The position numbers and the translations under genes are program-made. A stretch of 64,000 bases of DNA from Steroidobacteraceae bacterium (lineage in GTDB: Bacteria; Pseudomonadota; Gammaproteobacteria; Steroidobacterales; Steroidobacteraceae). This document shows positions 52,445 to 60,783 of the stretch, piece by piece; position 1 is the first letter of the stretch; each line of letters starts with the position of its first letter. The notes under the pieces were generated by a model. It worked only from the letters and a program-made list of their open reading frames with translations, ran no database searches and was not told the origin of the DNA. The stretch is from positions 1 through 64,000 of the forward strand of contig JAHCAN010000015.1 of NCBI GenBank assembly GCA_019634915.1, read 5' to 3'.

Positions 52445-52882
52445 TCAGGTCGCGGGCGGCTCGTGCCCGCCGCCGGTCGTGCCGGCAGCGCCCGGCGCAT
52501 CGGCCGCGCCCTCCGCGCCCGCCGCGCGCGAGCGATCCTCGCCGACCGCGCGGTCGATCAGCGCGGAGAGCTCCGAGGCCTGCTCGAGATGGCGGTCGAC
52601 GACGAACTCGAGGCGCGGGGCGTGCCGCAGCGACAGCCGGCGGCCCACTTCGCCGCGCAGGAAGCCCGCGGCACTGGCCAGCCCCGCGCGCACCTCGTCG
52701 GCGTCCTGCCGGCCCGCGAACGGCAGGAAGAACACGCGCGCGACCGACAGGTCGGGCGCGAGCTGCACCGCGGTGATCGTCACGCTGCCGACGCGCGGGT
52801 CCTTGATCCCGCGCGCGGCGAGTTGCGACAGCACGCGCTGGATCTCGCCCTCGATGCGCTCGCGGCGTGCACTGCCGGCCAT
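52445..52882 (-). CDS. rbfA: Ribosome-binding factor A
   Basis: 145 residues. A KH-like fold with RIEGEIQRVLSQLAARGIKD, then VTITAVQLAPDLSVARVFFL and RLEFVVDRHLEQASELSALI, followed by an Ala/Gly-rich tail of about 30 residues. RbfA helps mature the 16S rRNA 5' end in late 30S assembly and is important in the cold. It sits 14 bases after infB. Confidence 0.94.
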   Translation of the reverse strand: MAGSARRERIEGEIQRVLSQLAARGIKDPRVGSVTITAVQLAPDLSVARVFFLPFAGRQDADEVRAGLASAAGFLRGEVGRRLSLRHAPRLEFVVDRHLEQASELSALIDRAVGEDRSRAAGAEGAADAPGAAGTTGGGHEPPAT

Positions 52883-52896
52883 GGCTCACGCGCCCA

Positions 52897-55431
52897 TCAT
52901 TCGATGGTGCGCGCCACCTCGACTCGCGAGAAGCACTCGATCTGGTCGCCGACGCGCACGTCCTGGTAGTTCTTCACGCCGATGCCGCACTCGGTGCCGG
53001 CGCGCACTTCGCCCGCGTCGTCCTTGAAGCGCTTCAGCGACTCGAGCGCGCCCTCGAAGATCACCACGTTGTCGCGCAGCACGCGGATCGGGTTGTTGCG
53101 CTTGACGAAGCCCTCGGTGACCAGGCAGCCGGCGACCACACCGAACTTGCTCGAGCGGAACACCTCGCGCACCTCGGCGATGCCGACGATCTGCTCCTTG
53201 ATCTCGGGCGCCAGCATGCCCGACATCATCTGCTTCACGTCGTCGATCGCCTCGTAGATGATGCTGTAGTAGCGCACCTCGACGCCGGTGTCCTTCAGCG
53301 CCTCGCGCGCCGCGGAGTCGGCGCGCACGTTGAAGCCGATGATCTGCGCGCGCGACGCCGCGGCGAGCTGCACGTCGGACGCAGTGATGCCGCCGACGCC
53401 GTTCGCAACCACCTTGACCTGCACCTCGTCGGTCGACAGCTTGGTCAGCGCGTCGCTGAGCGCCTCGGCGCTGCCCTGCACGTCGGTCTTGATCACGAGC
53501 GAGATCAGGCCGGCCTTCTCCTCGCCCATCTGCGAGAACACGTCCTCGGCGCGCGTCGCGAGACGCGCGAGCTTGACGTCGCGGAACTTGCCCTGGCGGT
53601 AGAGCGCGACCTCGCGCGCCTTGCGCTCGCTCTCGACCGCGAGCACGTCGTCGCCGGCGTTCGGCGCGCCGGACAGGCCGAGCACGACGACCGGCATCGA
53701 CGGCCCGGCCTCCTCGACCTGCTTGCCGGTCTCGTCGAGCATCGCGCGCACGCGGCCGAACTCCTGCCCGGCGATGATCGGATCGCCCGCCCGCAGCGTG
53801 CCCTTCTTGACGAGCACGGTCGCGACCGCGCCGCGGCCCTTCTCGATCGCCGATTCGATCACGACGCCCGAGGCGAGCCCGGTCGTCGGCGCCTTCAGCT
53901 CGAGCACTTCGGCCTGCAGCAGGATCGAGTCGAGCAGCTGGTCGATGCCGGCGCCGGTGCGCGCCGAGACATTGACGAAGATGTTCTGCCCGCCCCAGTC
54001 CTCGGGAATCACCTCGTGCTTGGCGAGCTCGTTGCGCACGCGCTCGGGATCGGCGTCGCTCTTGTCGATCTTGTTGACCGCGACGACGATCGGCACGTCC
54101 GCGGCGCGCGCGTGCTGGATCGCCTCGATCGTCTGCGGCATTACGCCGTCGTCGGCGGCCACGACGAGCACGACCACGTCGGTCGCCTTCGCGCCGCGCG
54201 CACGCATCGCGGTGAACGCGGCGTGGCCCGGCGTATCGAGGAAAGTGATCAGCCCCTTGTCGGTCTCGACGCGATAGGCGCCGATGTGCTGCGTGATGCC
54301 GCCCGCCTCGCCGACCGCGACCTTCGCGCGGCGGATGTAGTCGAGCAGCGAGGTCTTGCCGTGGTCGACGTGGCCCATGACGGTGACCACCGGCGGGCGC
54401 GGCTGCCAGTCCTCGGGGCTCGCTTCGGCGCCCTGCAGGTCGGCATCGAGTTCGTCGCTCTTCTGCGCCTTCGCGGTGTGGCCCATCTCCTCGACGACGA
54501 GTATCGCAGTATCCTGGTCGATCGGCTGGTTGATCGTCGCCATGACCCCCATGTTCATCATCACCTTGATGACTTCGGTGGCCTTGACCGCCATCTTCTG
54601 CGCGAGCTCGGCGACCGTGATCGTCTCGCCGATCGACACTTCGCGCACCACCGGCGCGGTCGGCATCTCGAAGCCATGGCGCGCTTCCTGGCCGGCGGCG
54701 ACCGACTGGCGCGAACGCGACGGCAGCGCGCGGCGGCGCTTCTTCAGGCGCGAGCTGACATCGCCCGCGACGTGCAGCTGGTCGCGACCGTAACGGGTCG
54801 GCTGCCCGGCCCCCTGCCCCGCGCGCGCCGGCCGCTCAGGCTTCGGCGCCTCGACCTTCGGCGGCTCCGGCGGCTGGGCCTTGCGCTCGCGTTCACGCTC
54901 GGCCTCGAGGCGTGCGTTCTCCTCGGCCTGGCGCCGTGCGTCGTCCTGCGCGCGCTTGCGGTTCTGCTCGTCCTCGATGCGCCGGCGGTTCTCGGCCTCG
55001 AGCCGCTCGTGCTCGAGCCGCGCAGCCTCGGCGCGCTCCTGCTCGGCGCGCGCCGACTCGTCGGCCTCGCGCTTCTTGCCGTCGAGCTCTTCCTGCTGCT
55101 GGCGCGCGCGCTCCTCGAGCACGTCGCGCTTGATGTAGGTCGCCTTGCGCCGCACTTCCACATTGACGGTGCGCGCGCGGCCCTGCACGCCCGCGAGCTT
55201 CAGCTCGCTCTGCGTCTTGCGCTTCAGCGTGATCTTGCGCGGCGCGCCGGAGGCCTCGCCTTCCTGCCCGTGGCTGCGGCGCAGGTGCGTCAGCAGCTCG
55301 AGCTTGGCCTCCTCGCTGATCCGGTCGTCCGGGCCCGACACGCGGATGCCTGCCTGGTCGAGCTGCACGAGCAGCCGGTCGACGGGCACCTTGAGGACCT
55401 CGGCGAACTGGGTGACGGTCACTTCAGCCAT
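52897..55431 (-). CDS. infB: Translation initiation factor IF-2
   Basis: 844 residues. An IF2-associated N-terminal domain (residues 1-50), a charged Glu/Arg-rich helical linker (about 100-190), a second IF2_N domain (about 263-315), and a GTPase domain with GHVDHGKTS (353-361), DTPGH and NKID motifs, followed by domains II-IV that bind fMet-tRNA. It delivers initiator tRNA to the 30S subunit. It is 18 bases after nusA. Confidence 0.97.
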   Translation of the reverse strand: MAEVTVTQFAEVLKVPVDRLLVQLDQAGIRVSGPDDRISEEAKLELLTHLRRSHGQEGEASGAPRKITLKRKTQSELKLAGVQGRARTVNVEVRRKATYIKRDVLEERARQQQEELDGKKREADESARAEQERAEAARLEHERLEAENRRRIEDEQNRKRAQDDARRQAEENARLEAERERERKAQPPEPPKVEAPKPERPARAGQGAGQPTRYGRDQLHVAGDVSSRLKKRRRALPSRSRQSVAAGQEARHGFEMPTAPVVREVSIGETITVAELAQKMAVKATEVIKVMMNMGVMATINQPIDQDTAILVVEEMGHTAKAQKSDELDADLQGAEASPEDWQPRPPVVTVMGHVDHGKTSLLDYIRRAKVAVGEAGGITQHIGAYRVETDKGLITFLDTPGHAAFTAMRARGAKATDVVVLVVAADDGVMPQTIEAIQHARAADVPIVVAVNKIDKSDADPERVRNELAKHEVIPEDWGGQNIFVNVSARTGAGIDQLLDSILLQAEVLELKAPTTGLASGVVIESAIEKGRGAVATVLVKKGTLRAGDPIIAGQEFGRVRAMLDETGKQVEEAGPSMPVVVLGLSGAPNAGDDVLAVESERKAREVALYRQGKFRDVKLARLATRAEDVFSQMGEEKAGLISLVIKTDVQGSAEALSDALTKLSTDEVQVKVVANGVGGITASDVQLAAASRAQIIGFNVRADSAAREALKDTGVEVRYYSIIYEAIDDVKQMMSGMLAPEIKEQIVGIAEVREVFRSSKFGVVAGCLVTEGFVKRNNPIRVLRDNVVIFEGALESLKRFKDDAGEVRAGTECGIGVKNYQDVRVGDQIECFSRVEVARTIE

Positions 55432-55449
55432 GGGCGATACCCTCCATCC

Positions 55450-56946
55450 TCAGCGACTCGCCTCGAACCAGTGTTCGCGCGCCTTCATGATCAGCTTGCC
55501 GGCTTCCTCCGGCGACAGCCCCTCGATGTCGAGGATGTCGTCGACCGCCTGGTCGGCGAGATCCTCGCGCGTGCGCACGCCGCGCCGCGCGAGCGCGAGC
55601 GCGAGATCGGGCTGCATGCCCTCGAGCAGCAGCAGGTCCTCGGCCGGCATGTGCTGGTCGAGCGACTCCTCGGAGGCGATCGCCTGGGTCAGCAGCACGT
55701 CGCGGGCACGGTTGCGCAGCTCGCGGATCATGTCCTCGTCGAACTCCTCGATCGAGGCGATCTCGGCCTGCGGCACGTAGGCGATCTCCTCGACCGACGA
55801 GAAGCCCTCCTGCACGAGAATCGTCGCGACGTCCTCGTCGACGTCGAGCTGCTTCATGAAGTTCTCGACCAGCACGCGCGCCTCGGACTCGCTCTTCGCC
55901 TCGGCGTCGGACTGCGTCATCACGTTCAGTTCCCAGCCGGTCAGCTGGCTCGCGAGGCGGATGTTCTGCCCGCCGCGGCCGATCGCCTGCGACAGCTTGT
56001 CCTCGGCGACCGCGATGTCCATGCTGTGCGCGTCCTCATCCATCACGATCGACAGCACTTCGGCCGGCGACATCGCGTTGATGACGAACTGCGCGGGGTT
56101 GTCGTTGTACGGGATGATGTCGACGCGCTCGCCGGCGATCTCGTTCGACACCGCCTGCACGCGCGAGCCGCGCATGCCGACGCAGGCACCGACCGGGTCG
56201 ATGCGCGGATCATTGCTGCGCACGGCGATCTTGGCGCGCACGCCCGCATCGCGGGCCGCGCCGAGGATCTGGATCAGGCCCTGGCCGACCTCCGGCACCT
56301 CGAGCTTGAACAGCTCGATCAGGAATTCGGGCGCGGTGCGCGACATGAACAGCTGCGGGCCGCGCGGTTCCGGGCGCACTTCCTTGAGCCACGCCTTGAT
56401 GCGGTCCTGCGGCCGCGCCTGCTCGCGCGGGATCATGTCGGTGCGCGCGACGAAGCCTTCGGCGTTGCCGCCGAGGTCGATGAAGATGCCGTTGCGGTCG
56501 ACGCGCTTGACGACGCCCGACAGCAGCGAGTTGACCCGGTCCTTGTACTGGTCGATGACCTGGGCGCGCTCGGCCTCGCGCACCTTCTGCACGATCACCT
56601 GCTTCGCCTGCTGCGCGGCGATGCGGCCGAACGCGACCGACTCCATCGGCTGCTCGACGTAGCCGCCGACCTCGGCCTTCGGGTCGAGATCGAGCGCATC
56701 CTCGAGGCGCAGCTCGCGGTCCGGCACTTCGAGCTCGGTCGAATCGTCGGCGAACACCTTCCAGCGGCGGAAGGTGTCGTAGTCGCCGGTCTTGCGGTCG
56801 ATCGCGACGCGCGCGTCCCACTCCTCGCCGTGCTTCTTGCGCGTCGCGGCCGCGAGCGCGGCCTCGAGCGCCTCGAAGATCACTTCCTTGTCGACGCCCT
56901 TCTCGTTCGAGACGGCATCGACGACCATCAGAATTTCCTTGTTCAT
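55450..56946 (-). CDS. nusA: Transcription termination/antitermination factor NusA
   Basis: 498 residues: N-terminal RNAP-binding domain, S1 domain (about residues 135-200), two KH domains (with [20 protein letters not shown] and [20 protein letters not shown]) and two acidic C-terminal repeats, as in E. coli. It modulates pausing, termination and rRNA antitermination. It is 27 bases after rimP and may feed back on the attenuated leader upstream. Confidence 0.97.
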   Translation of the reverse strand: MNKEILMVVDAVSNEKGVDKEVIFEALEAALAAATRKKHGEEWDARVAIDRKTGDYDTFRRWKVFADDSTELEVPDRELRLEDALDLDPKAEVGGYVEQPMESVAFGRIAAQQAKQVIVQKVREAERAQVIDQYKDRVNSLLSGVVKRVDRNGIFIDLGGNAEGFVARTDMIPREQARPQDRIKAWLKEVRPEPRGPQLFMSRTAPEFLIELFKLEVPEVGQGLIQILGAARDAGVRAKIAVRSNDPRIDPVGACVGMRGSRVQAVSNEIAGERVDIIPYNDNPAQFVINAMSPAEVLSIVMDEDAHSMDIAVAEDKLSQAIGRGGQNIRLASQLTGWELNVMTQSDAEAKSESEARVLVENFMKQLDVDEDVATILVQEGFSSVEEIAYVPQAEIASIEEFDEDMIRELRNRARDVLLTQAIASEESLDQHMPAEDLLLLEGMQPDLALALARRGVRTREDLADQAVDDILDIEGLSPEEAGKLIMKAREHWFEASR

Positions 56947-56973
56947 CCCGAAACCTCCAGCGCGCCGTGCCGC

Positions 56974-57435
56974 CTACTCGAGCGGCGCGAGCCGCGCGCG
57001 GTCTATCGCCGCAAAATCCACCGTCACCGCCGCCGCATCGACCTCGAGCTCGATGCCGCGTTCCGTCACCGCCACGAGTTGCCCCGTATAGCGGCGGCGC
57101 CCGTCGCGCGGCGCCAGCAATTCCACCTTGACCCGCTCGCCGCGAAACCGCGCGAAATGCTCCGGCGTACGCAGCACGCGATCGAAGCCCGGCGAGGACA
57201 CTTCGAGCGTGAATGGGCCCGGCATCGGGTCTTCCACGTCGAGCAGTGCCGACACCTCGCGGCTCACGCGCTCGCAGTCATCGACACCGACCCCGCCCGG
57301 GTGATCGATGTAGACGCGCACAAACCCCGAGCCGCGCCCGGCGTTGGCCTCGACGTCGACCAGCTCGAAGCCGAGCTGCCCGGCCAGCGGTTCGAGCAGC
57401 CCGATCAGGCGGTCGCGTAGCGCCGTCACCGTCAC
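56974..57435 (-). CDS. rimP: Ribosome maturation factor RimP
   Basis: 153 residues from GTG at 57435 (GGAG five bases upstream); a second GTG lies six bases later. GFELVDVEANAGRGSGFVRV, RVSREVSALLDVEDPMPGPF and LEVSSPGFDRVLRTPEHFAR identify the family. RimP acts early in 30S assembly. The start codon lies about 40 bases after an intrinsic terminator, so expression depends on read-through or antitermination. Confidence 0.94.
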   Translation of the reverse strand: MTVTALRDRLIGLLEPLAGQLGFELVDVEANAGRGSGFVRVYIDHPGGVGVDDCERVSREVSALLDVEDPMPGPFTLEVSSPGFDRVLRTPEHFARFRGERVKVELLAPRDGRRRYTGQLVAVTERGIELEVDAAAVTVDFAAIDRARLAPLE

Positions 57436-57476
57436 CCGCTCTCCTTTCGCTGCCACCCGCGCCGCCCGCCGCGGCG

Positions 57477-57500
57477 AAAAAAAATGGGCCCGAAGGCCCA
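57477..57500 (-). terminator. Second intrinsic terminator in the rimP leader
   Basis: On the minus strand a perfect 6-bp stem (arms 57495-57500 and 57485-57490) closes a TTCG tetraloop and is followed by eight T (A at 57477-57484). It sits directly upstream of rimP and is as strong as any terminator in the window. Confidence 0.8.
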
Positions 57501-57566
57501 CCCAGACTTCATACAGTCACGGCGCCGTCACCGTGCCCGGGACCCCGGCCAGGGGTCCTTGAACAG

Positions 57567-57589
57567 AAAAGCCCCTCGGCGGGGGCTTT
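57567..57589 (-). terminator. First intrinsic terminator in the rimP leader
   Basis: On the minus strand AAAGCCCC (57589-57582) pairs with GGGGCTTT (57575-57568) around a six-base loop, followed by further T. It ends a predicted leader RNA of about 105 bases. Confidence 0.75.
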
Positions 57590-57673
57590 CCAAATCAATA
57601 ACTTGGTACCCGAAGCTCAAGTAGAGCCTCTGAGGAGCCAACCGGCCTTGCGGTCGAGTCGGCCCCACCGAGG
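57567..57673 (-). ncRNA. Putative rimP-operon leader RNA (attenuator)
   Basis: From the predicted start near 57673 to the first terminator there is no coding sequence but several G+C-rich complementary stretches. A RimP-leader attenuator family ending in an intrinsic terminator has been described upstream of rimP-nusA-infB in gammaproteobacteria; position and ending agree, but I cannot confirm a covariance-model match. The alternative is a separate small RNA. Confidence 0.5.
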
Positions 57674-57679
57674 GCGCGC

Positions 57680-57708
57680 ATTGTAGCCGCGTCAGGCGTC
57701 GCGGTAAA
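57680..57708 (-). promoter_or_regulatory. Predicted promoter of the rimP-nusA-infB operon
   Basis: On the minus strand TTTACC (57708-57703) and TACAAT (57685-57680) are separated by exactly 17 bases. The -35 lies inside the 3' end of the permease gene. Confidence 0.6.
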
Positions 57709-59116
57709 CCCGCGCGAGATGGCTCTTCACGCGGCCATAGAGCAGGTAGACCACGATGCCGATGGCGTTCCAGATCACGAAGCGTATCTGGGTCGCCGCC
57801 GGCAGGCTGATGAACAGGTAGATGCAGCCGACGACCGCCAGCGGCGCGACCAGCCAGGGCCAGGGCGTCGCGAACACCCGCGGGCGATCCGGCTCGCGGA
57901 CGCGCAGCGCCAGCACGCACAGCGATACCGCAATGAACGCGCACAGCGTGCCGGCATTCGCCAGTTCGGCGATCTCGGCGAGCGGGAAGATGCCGGCGAT
58001 CAGCGACGTGACGATCGCGGTCACGATGATCATCGCCACCGGCGTGCCGCGGCGCTGGTTGATGCTGCCGAGGCGATCCGGCAGCAGCCCGTCGCGCGCC
58101 ATCACGAAGAAGATGCGGCTCTGGCCGTACATGAACGCGAGGATCACCGTCGGCAGCGCGATCACCGCGGCAGCCGCGATCACGTTGGCGGCCAGCGGAT
58201 GGCCGAGCGTGCGCAGGATGTAGGCGAGCGGCTCGACGCTCGCGGCGAAGTCCGGGTAGTACACGGCACCGAGAGCCACCGCGGCAACACCCATGTAGAG
58301 GGTCGTGCAGACGATCATCGAGCCGATGATGCCGCGCACCAGGTCGCGCTTCGGGTCGATCGTCTCCTCGGCCGCCGTCGACACCGCGTCGAAACCGTAG
58401 AACGCGAAGAAGATGATCGCCGCGGCGGCCATCACGCCGCGCACTTCCCCGCCGGCATCGACGTGGGAGGCGAAGCCGAACGGCATGAACGGCTTGAAGT
58501 ACTCGCCGTTGAACCCCTTCGCGGCGAGCACGATGAACACCAGCAGCGCGCTGACCTTGAACACGACCAGGATCGCGTTGACGGTGGCGCTTTCTCGCGT
58601 GCCGAACATCAGCAGGCCGGCGACCGCGAACAGGATCAGGACCGCAGGCAGATTGACGACGCCGCCGGCGTGCGGGCCGGCGAGCAGCCAGTGCGGCAGA
58701 TCGAGGCCGATCGACTGCAGGAAGCCCGCGGCGTAACCCGACCAGCCGACCGCCACCGCGCTGCAGACTACCGAGTATTCGAGGATCAGGCTCCAGCCGA
58801 CCACCCAGGCGATCATCTCGCCGCCGGTCGCGTAGGTGTAGGTGTAGGCACTACCGGCGGCCGGCATCATCGTCGCGAGTTCGGCGTAGGCAAGCGCCGC
58901 GCAGGCGCAGACGACACCGGCGATCAGGAACGAGAGGATCACCGCCGGGCCCGCGCGCCCGGCGCCGATGCCGATCAGCGTGTAGATGCCGGTACCGACG
59001 ATGGCCCCGACGCCGAGCGCCACCAGATGCGGCCAGCGCAAGGTGCGCTTCAGGCGATGCCGCTCATCGAGCTGGTTCAGGCCGTCGATCGACGTCCGTC
59101 GGTTCCAGAATGCCAT
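57692..59116 (-). CDS. APC-family amino acid permease
   Basis: 474 residues with about 12 membrane helices. The first-helix substrate motif VALGVGAIVGTGIYTLIGIG, the segment FFAFYGFDAVSTAAEETIDP and RIFFVMARDGLLP place it in the cationic amino acid transporter/YfnA-like branch of APC carriers. Substrate is uncertain. It lies between the GST-like gene and the rimP leader, with its 3' end overlapping the rimP promoter. The start follows a GGGGGG stretch. Confidence 0.88.
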   Translation of the reverse strand: MAFWNRRTSIDGLNQLDERHRLKRTLRWPHLVALGVGAIVGTGIYTLIGIGAGRAGPAVILSFLIAGVVCACAALAYAELATMMPAAGSAYTYTYATGGEMIAWVVGWSLILEYSVVCSAVAVGWSGYAAGFLQSIGLDLPHWLLAGPHAGGVVNLPAVLILFAVAGLLMFGTRESATVNAILVVFKVSALLVFIVLAAKGFNGEYFKPFMPFGFASHVDAGGEVRGVMAAAAIIFFAFYGFDAVSTAAEETIDPKRDLVRGIIGSMIVCTTLYMGVAAVALGAVYYPDFAASVEPLAYILRTLGHPLAANVIAAAAVIALPTVILAFMYGQSRIFFVMARDGLLPDRLGSINQRRGTPVAMIIVTAIVTSLIAGIFPLAEIAELANAGTLCAFIAVSLCVLALRVREPDRPRVFATPWPWLVAPLAVVGCIYLFISLPAATQIRFVIWNAIGIVVYLLYGRVKSHLARVYRDA

Positions 59117-59268
59117 CGTGCCCCCCAGGGAGATTCTTGTGCTGCGATCCTATCATCACGAGGGACGAGGGACCTGGAACTGGTGTCCGGCTATGCTTCG
59201 GCAGCTGTGGCCGACAGCGGCATGGTCGGAATGCGGCCTCCTGCGCATGCGATCACTGGAGTCTCCCG

Positions 59269-59943
59269 ATGATCCCCATCATCACCGCATTTGAACGCTC
59301 GCCGGATCGCGGCCAGGGGCAGGCGCGTGATATGCGCGTCCGCTGGGCGCTCGAAGAGGTGGGCCAGCCTTACGACGTCCGCCTCGTGTCATTCGAGGCG
59401 ATGAGAGAGCCCGTGCATCTCGCGCTGCAGCCGTTCGGGCAGATTCCGACCTGGGAGGAAGGCGATCTCACGCTGTTCGAGTCGGGAGCGATCGTGCTGC
59501 ATATCGCGGAGCGCCATGCGGGCCTGCTGCCGCAGGATGCCAATGCGCGGGCGCGCGCGATCGCATGGATGTTCGCCGCGCTCAACACGATGGAGCCGCC
59601 GATCTTCGACCGCACGATCGCGCGGATACTGGAGCGTGACGAGCCCTGGTACGAGCAGCGCCTGGCCGTCCTCGAGGGACGCATCCGTAAACGGCTGGGC
59701 GAGCTTGCCGCCCGCCTCGGTGAGGCCGACTGGCTCGACGGCGAGTTCAGCGCCGGCGATCTTCTGATGGTGACGGTGCTGCGCAGGCTGAACGGATCGG
59801 AGCTGCTGGAAGAGCAGCCGAACCTCGCCGCTTACGTCGCCCGCGGCGAAGCGAGGCCGGCGTTCGGGCGTGCGTTCGATGCGCAACTGGCCGTTTTTAC
59901 TGCCGCATCGAAGAGGGAAAGTGGTAGCGGGGGCAGGATTTGA
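59269..59943 (+). CDS. Glutathione S-transferase-like protein
   Basis: 224 residues. A thioredoxin-like N-terminal domain with FGQIPTWEEGDLTLFESGAI and VLHIAERHAGLL (glutathione gamma-Glu contact around ESGAI), followed by an all-helical C-terminal domain (SAGDLLMVTVLRRLNGSELL). An insert early on (RSPDRGQGQARDMRVRWALE) alters the usual active-site spacing. The start at 59269 has a TGGAG site. Its last 22 bases run antisense into the 3' end of tRNA-fMet. Confidence 0.88.
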   Translation: MIPIITAFERSPDRGQGQARDMRVRWALEEVGQPYDVRLVSFEAMREPVHLALQPFGQIPTWEEGDLTLFESGAIVLHIAERHAGLLPQDANARARAIAWMFAALNTMEPPIFDRTIARILERDEPWYEQRLAVLEGRIRKRLGELAARLGEADWLDGEFSAGDLLMVTVLRRLNGSELLEEQPNLAAYVARGEARPAFGRAFDAQLAVFTAASKRESGSGGRI

Positions 59944-59998
59944 ACCTGCGACCTTCGGGTTATGAGCCCGACGAGCTGCCAGACTGCTCCACCCCGCA
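59922..59998 (-). tRNA. Initiator tRNA-fMet (CAT anticodon)
   Basis: 77 bases including encoded CCA. The anticodon loop CTCATAA is held by three consecutive G-C pairs (GGG/CCC), the hallmark of initiator tRNA. Bases 1 and 72 are T and T and cannot form a Watson-Crick pair, matching the rule that initiators are unpaired there; the other six acceptor pairs are G-C or C-G. The D-stem TGGAGCAG and T-loop GTTCAAATC are standard. In E. coli an initiator tRNA gene precedes rimP; here the permease and GST genes lie between them. Confidence 0.95.
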
Positions 59999-60013
59999 CC
60001 GGTAGGGGCGCGC

Positions 60014-60042
60014 ATCTTAACGGGAGTCTCCCGCCAGCACAA
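60014..60042 (-). promoter_or_regulatory. Predicted promoter of tRNA-fMet
   Basis: On the minus strand TTGTGC (60042-60037) and TAAGAT (60019-60014) are 17 bases apart, followed by a G+C-rich discriminator, typical of stringently controlled stable-RNA promoters. Confidence 0.65.
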
Positions 60043-60064
60043 CCCGAGGGCGCCCGCCCCGCCG

Positions 60065-60772
60065 TCAGGCCAGCGCGATCTCGACCCGCCGGTTCTGCCG
60101 ACCCTCGTTGCGGATGCGGATCACGCGGATCGCGCCGATCTCGGCGATATTCGCGACATGGGTGCCGCCGCAGGGCTGCAGGTCGATGCCCGGGATCTCG
60201 AGTAGCCGTATGCGCCCGGCGCCGCGCGGCGGCTGCACGCTCATCGTCTTGACGAGTTCCGGTCGCGCGTCGAGCTCCTCGTCGGTGATCCAGACGGTGC
60301 GCGTTTCGACGCCGCGCTCGATCAGCGCATTGGTCTCTGCCGCAATGCGCGCGGCATCGAGCAGCGCCATGTCGATGTCGAAGTCGAGCCGCGCCTTGTC
60401 CGGCGCGATCTGCCCGCCGGTGACCGGCGCGACGACCACGCAGGACATGACATGCAGCGCCGTATGCAGCCGCATCAGCTGGTAACGGCGTTCCCAGTCG
60501 ATTCCGAGGGTGACGCTCTCGCCGGGCTCGGGCGGCACCGCGCCCGGCGCGAGCCGATGCGCGACCGCGCCCGGCACGGCGCCCTTGCGGGTGTCGACGA
60601 TCGCGATGCGCTCACCGCTCTCGCGGATGAGCGCACCGGTGTCGCCCGGCTGGCCGCCGCCCAGCGGATAGAAGATCGTGCGATCGAGCGTGACGGCGCC
60701 CTGCTCCACCGCGACGACCCGCGCGGTGGCGGTCCTCAGGTAGGCGTCGTCCCGGAACAGCAGCGCCGTCAC
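60065..60772 (-). CDS. AlaX-type alanyl-tRNA editing protein
   Basis: 235 residues. The zinc-binding editing motifs are HTALHVM (HxxxH) and CGGTHVAN (CxxxH), and DRTIFYPLGGGQPGD is the preceding conserved loop. Free-standing AlaX proteins hydrolyse Ser- or Gly-tRNA(Ala) that escapes AlaRS. The start is GTG at 60772, 11 bases after the M20-like gene on the same strand, with a weak ribosome site. Confidence 0.9.
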   Translation of the reverse strand: MTALLFRDDAYLRTATARVVAVEQGAVTLDRTIFYPLGGGQPGDTGALIRESGERIAIVDTRKGAVPGAVAHRLAPGAVPPEPGESVTLGIDWERRYQLMRLHTALHVMSCVVVAPVTGGQIAPDKARLDFDIDMALLDAARIAAETNALIERGVETRTVWITDEELDARPELVKTMSVQPPRGAGRIRLLEIPGIDLQPCGGTHVANIAEIGAIRVIRIRNEGRQNRRVEIALA

Positions 60773-60783
60773 GGGTGGCCCGC

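Noticed and set aside
52867..57420. A 1517-codon open frame antisense to rbfA, infB, nusA and rimP
   Set aside because: It runs opposite clearly conserved genes and is a by-product of G+C-rich codon use, which removes stop codons on the complementary strand. Its composition is repetitive and shows no family motif.
57501..57676. A tRNA gene in the rimP leader
   Set aside because: The region has hairpins but no T-loop GTTCRA motif or cloverleaf; terminators explain the structure.
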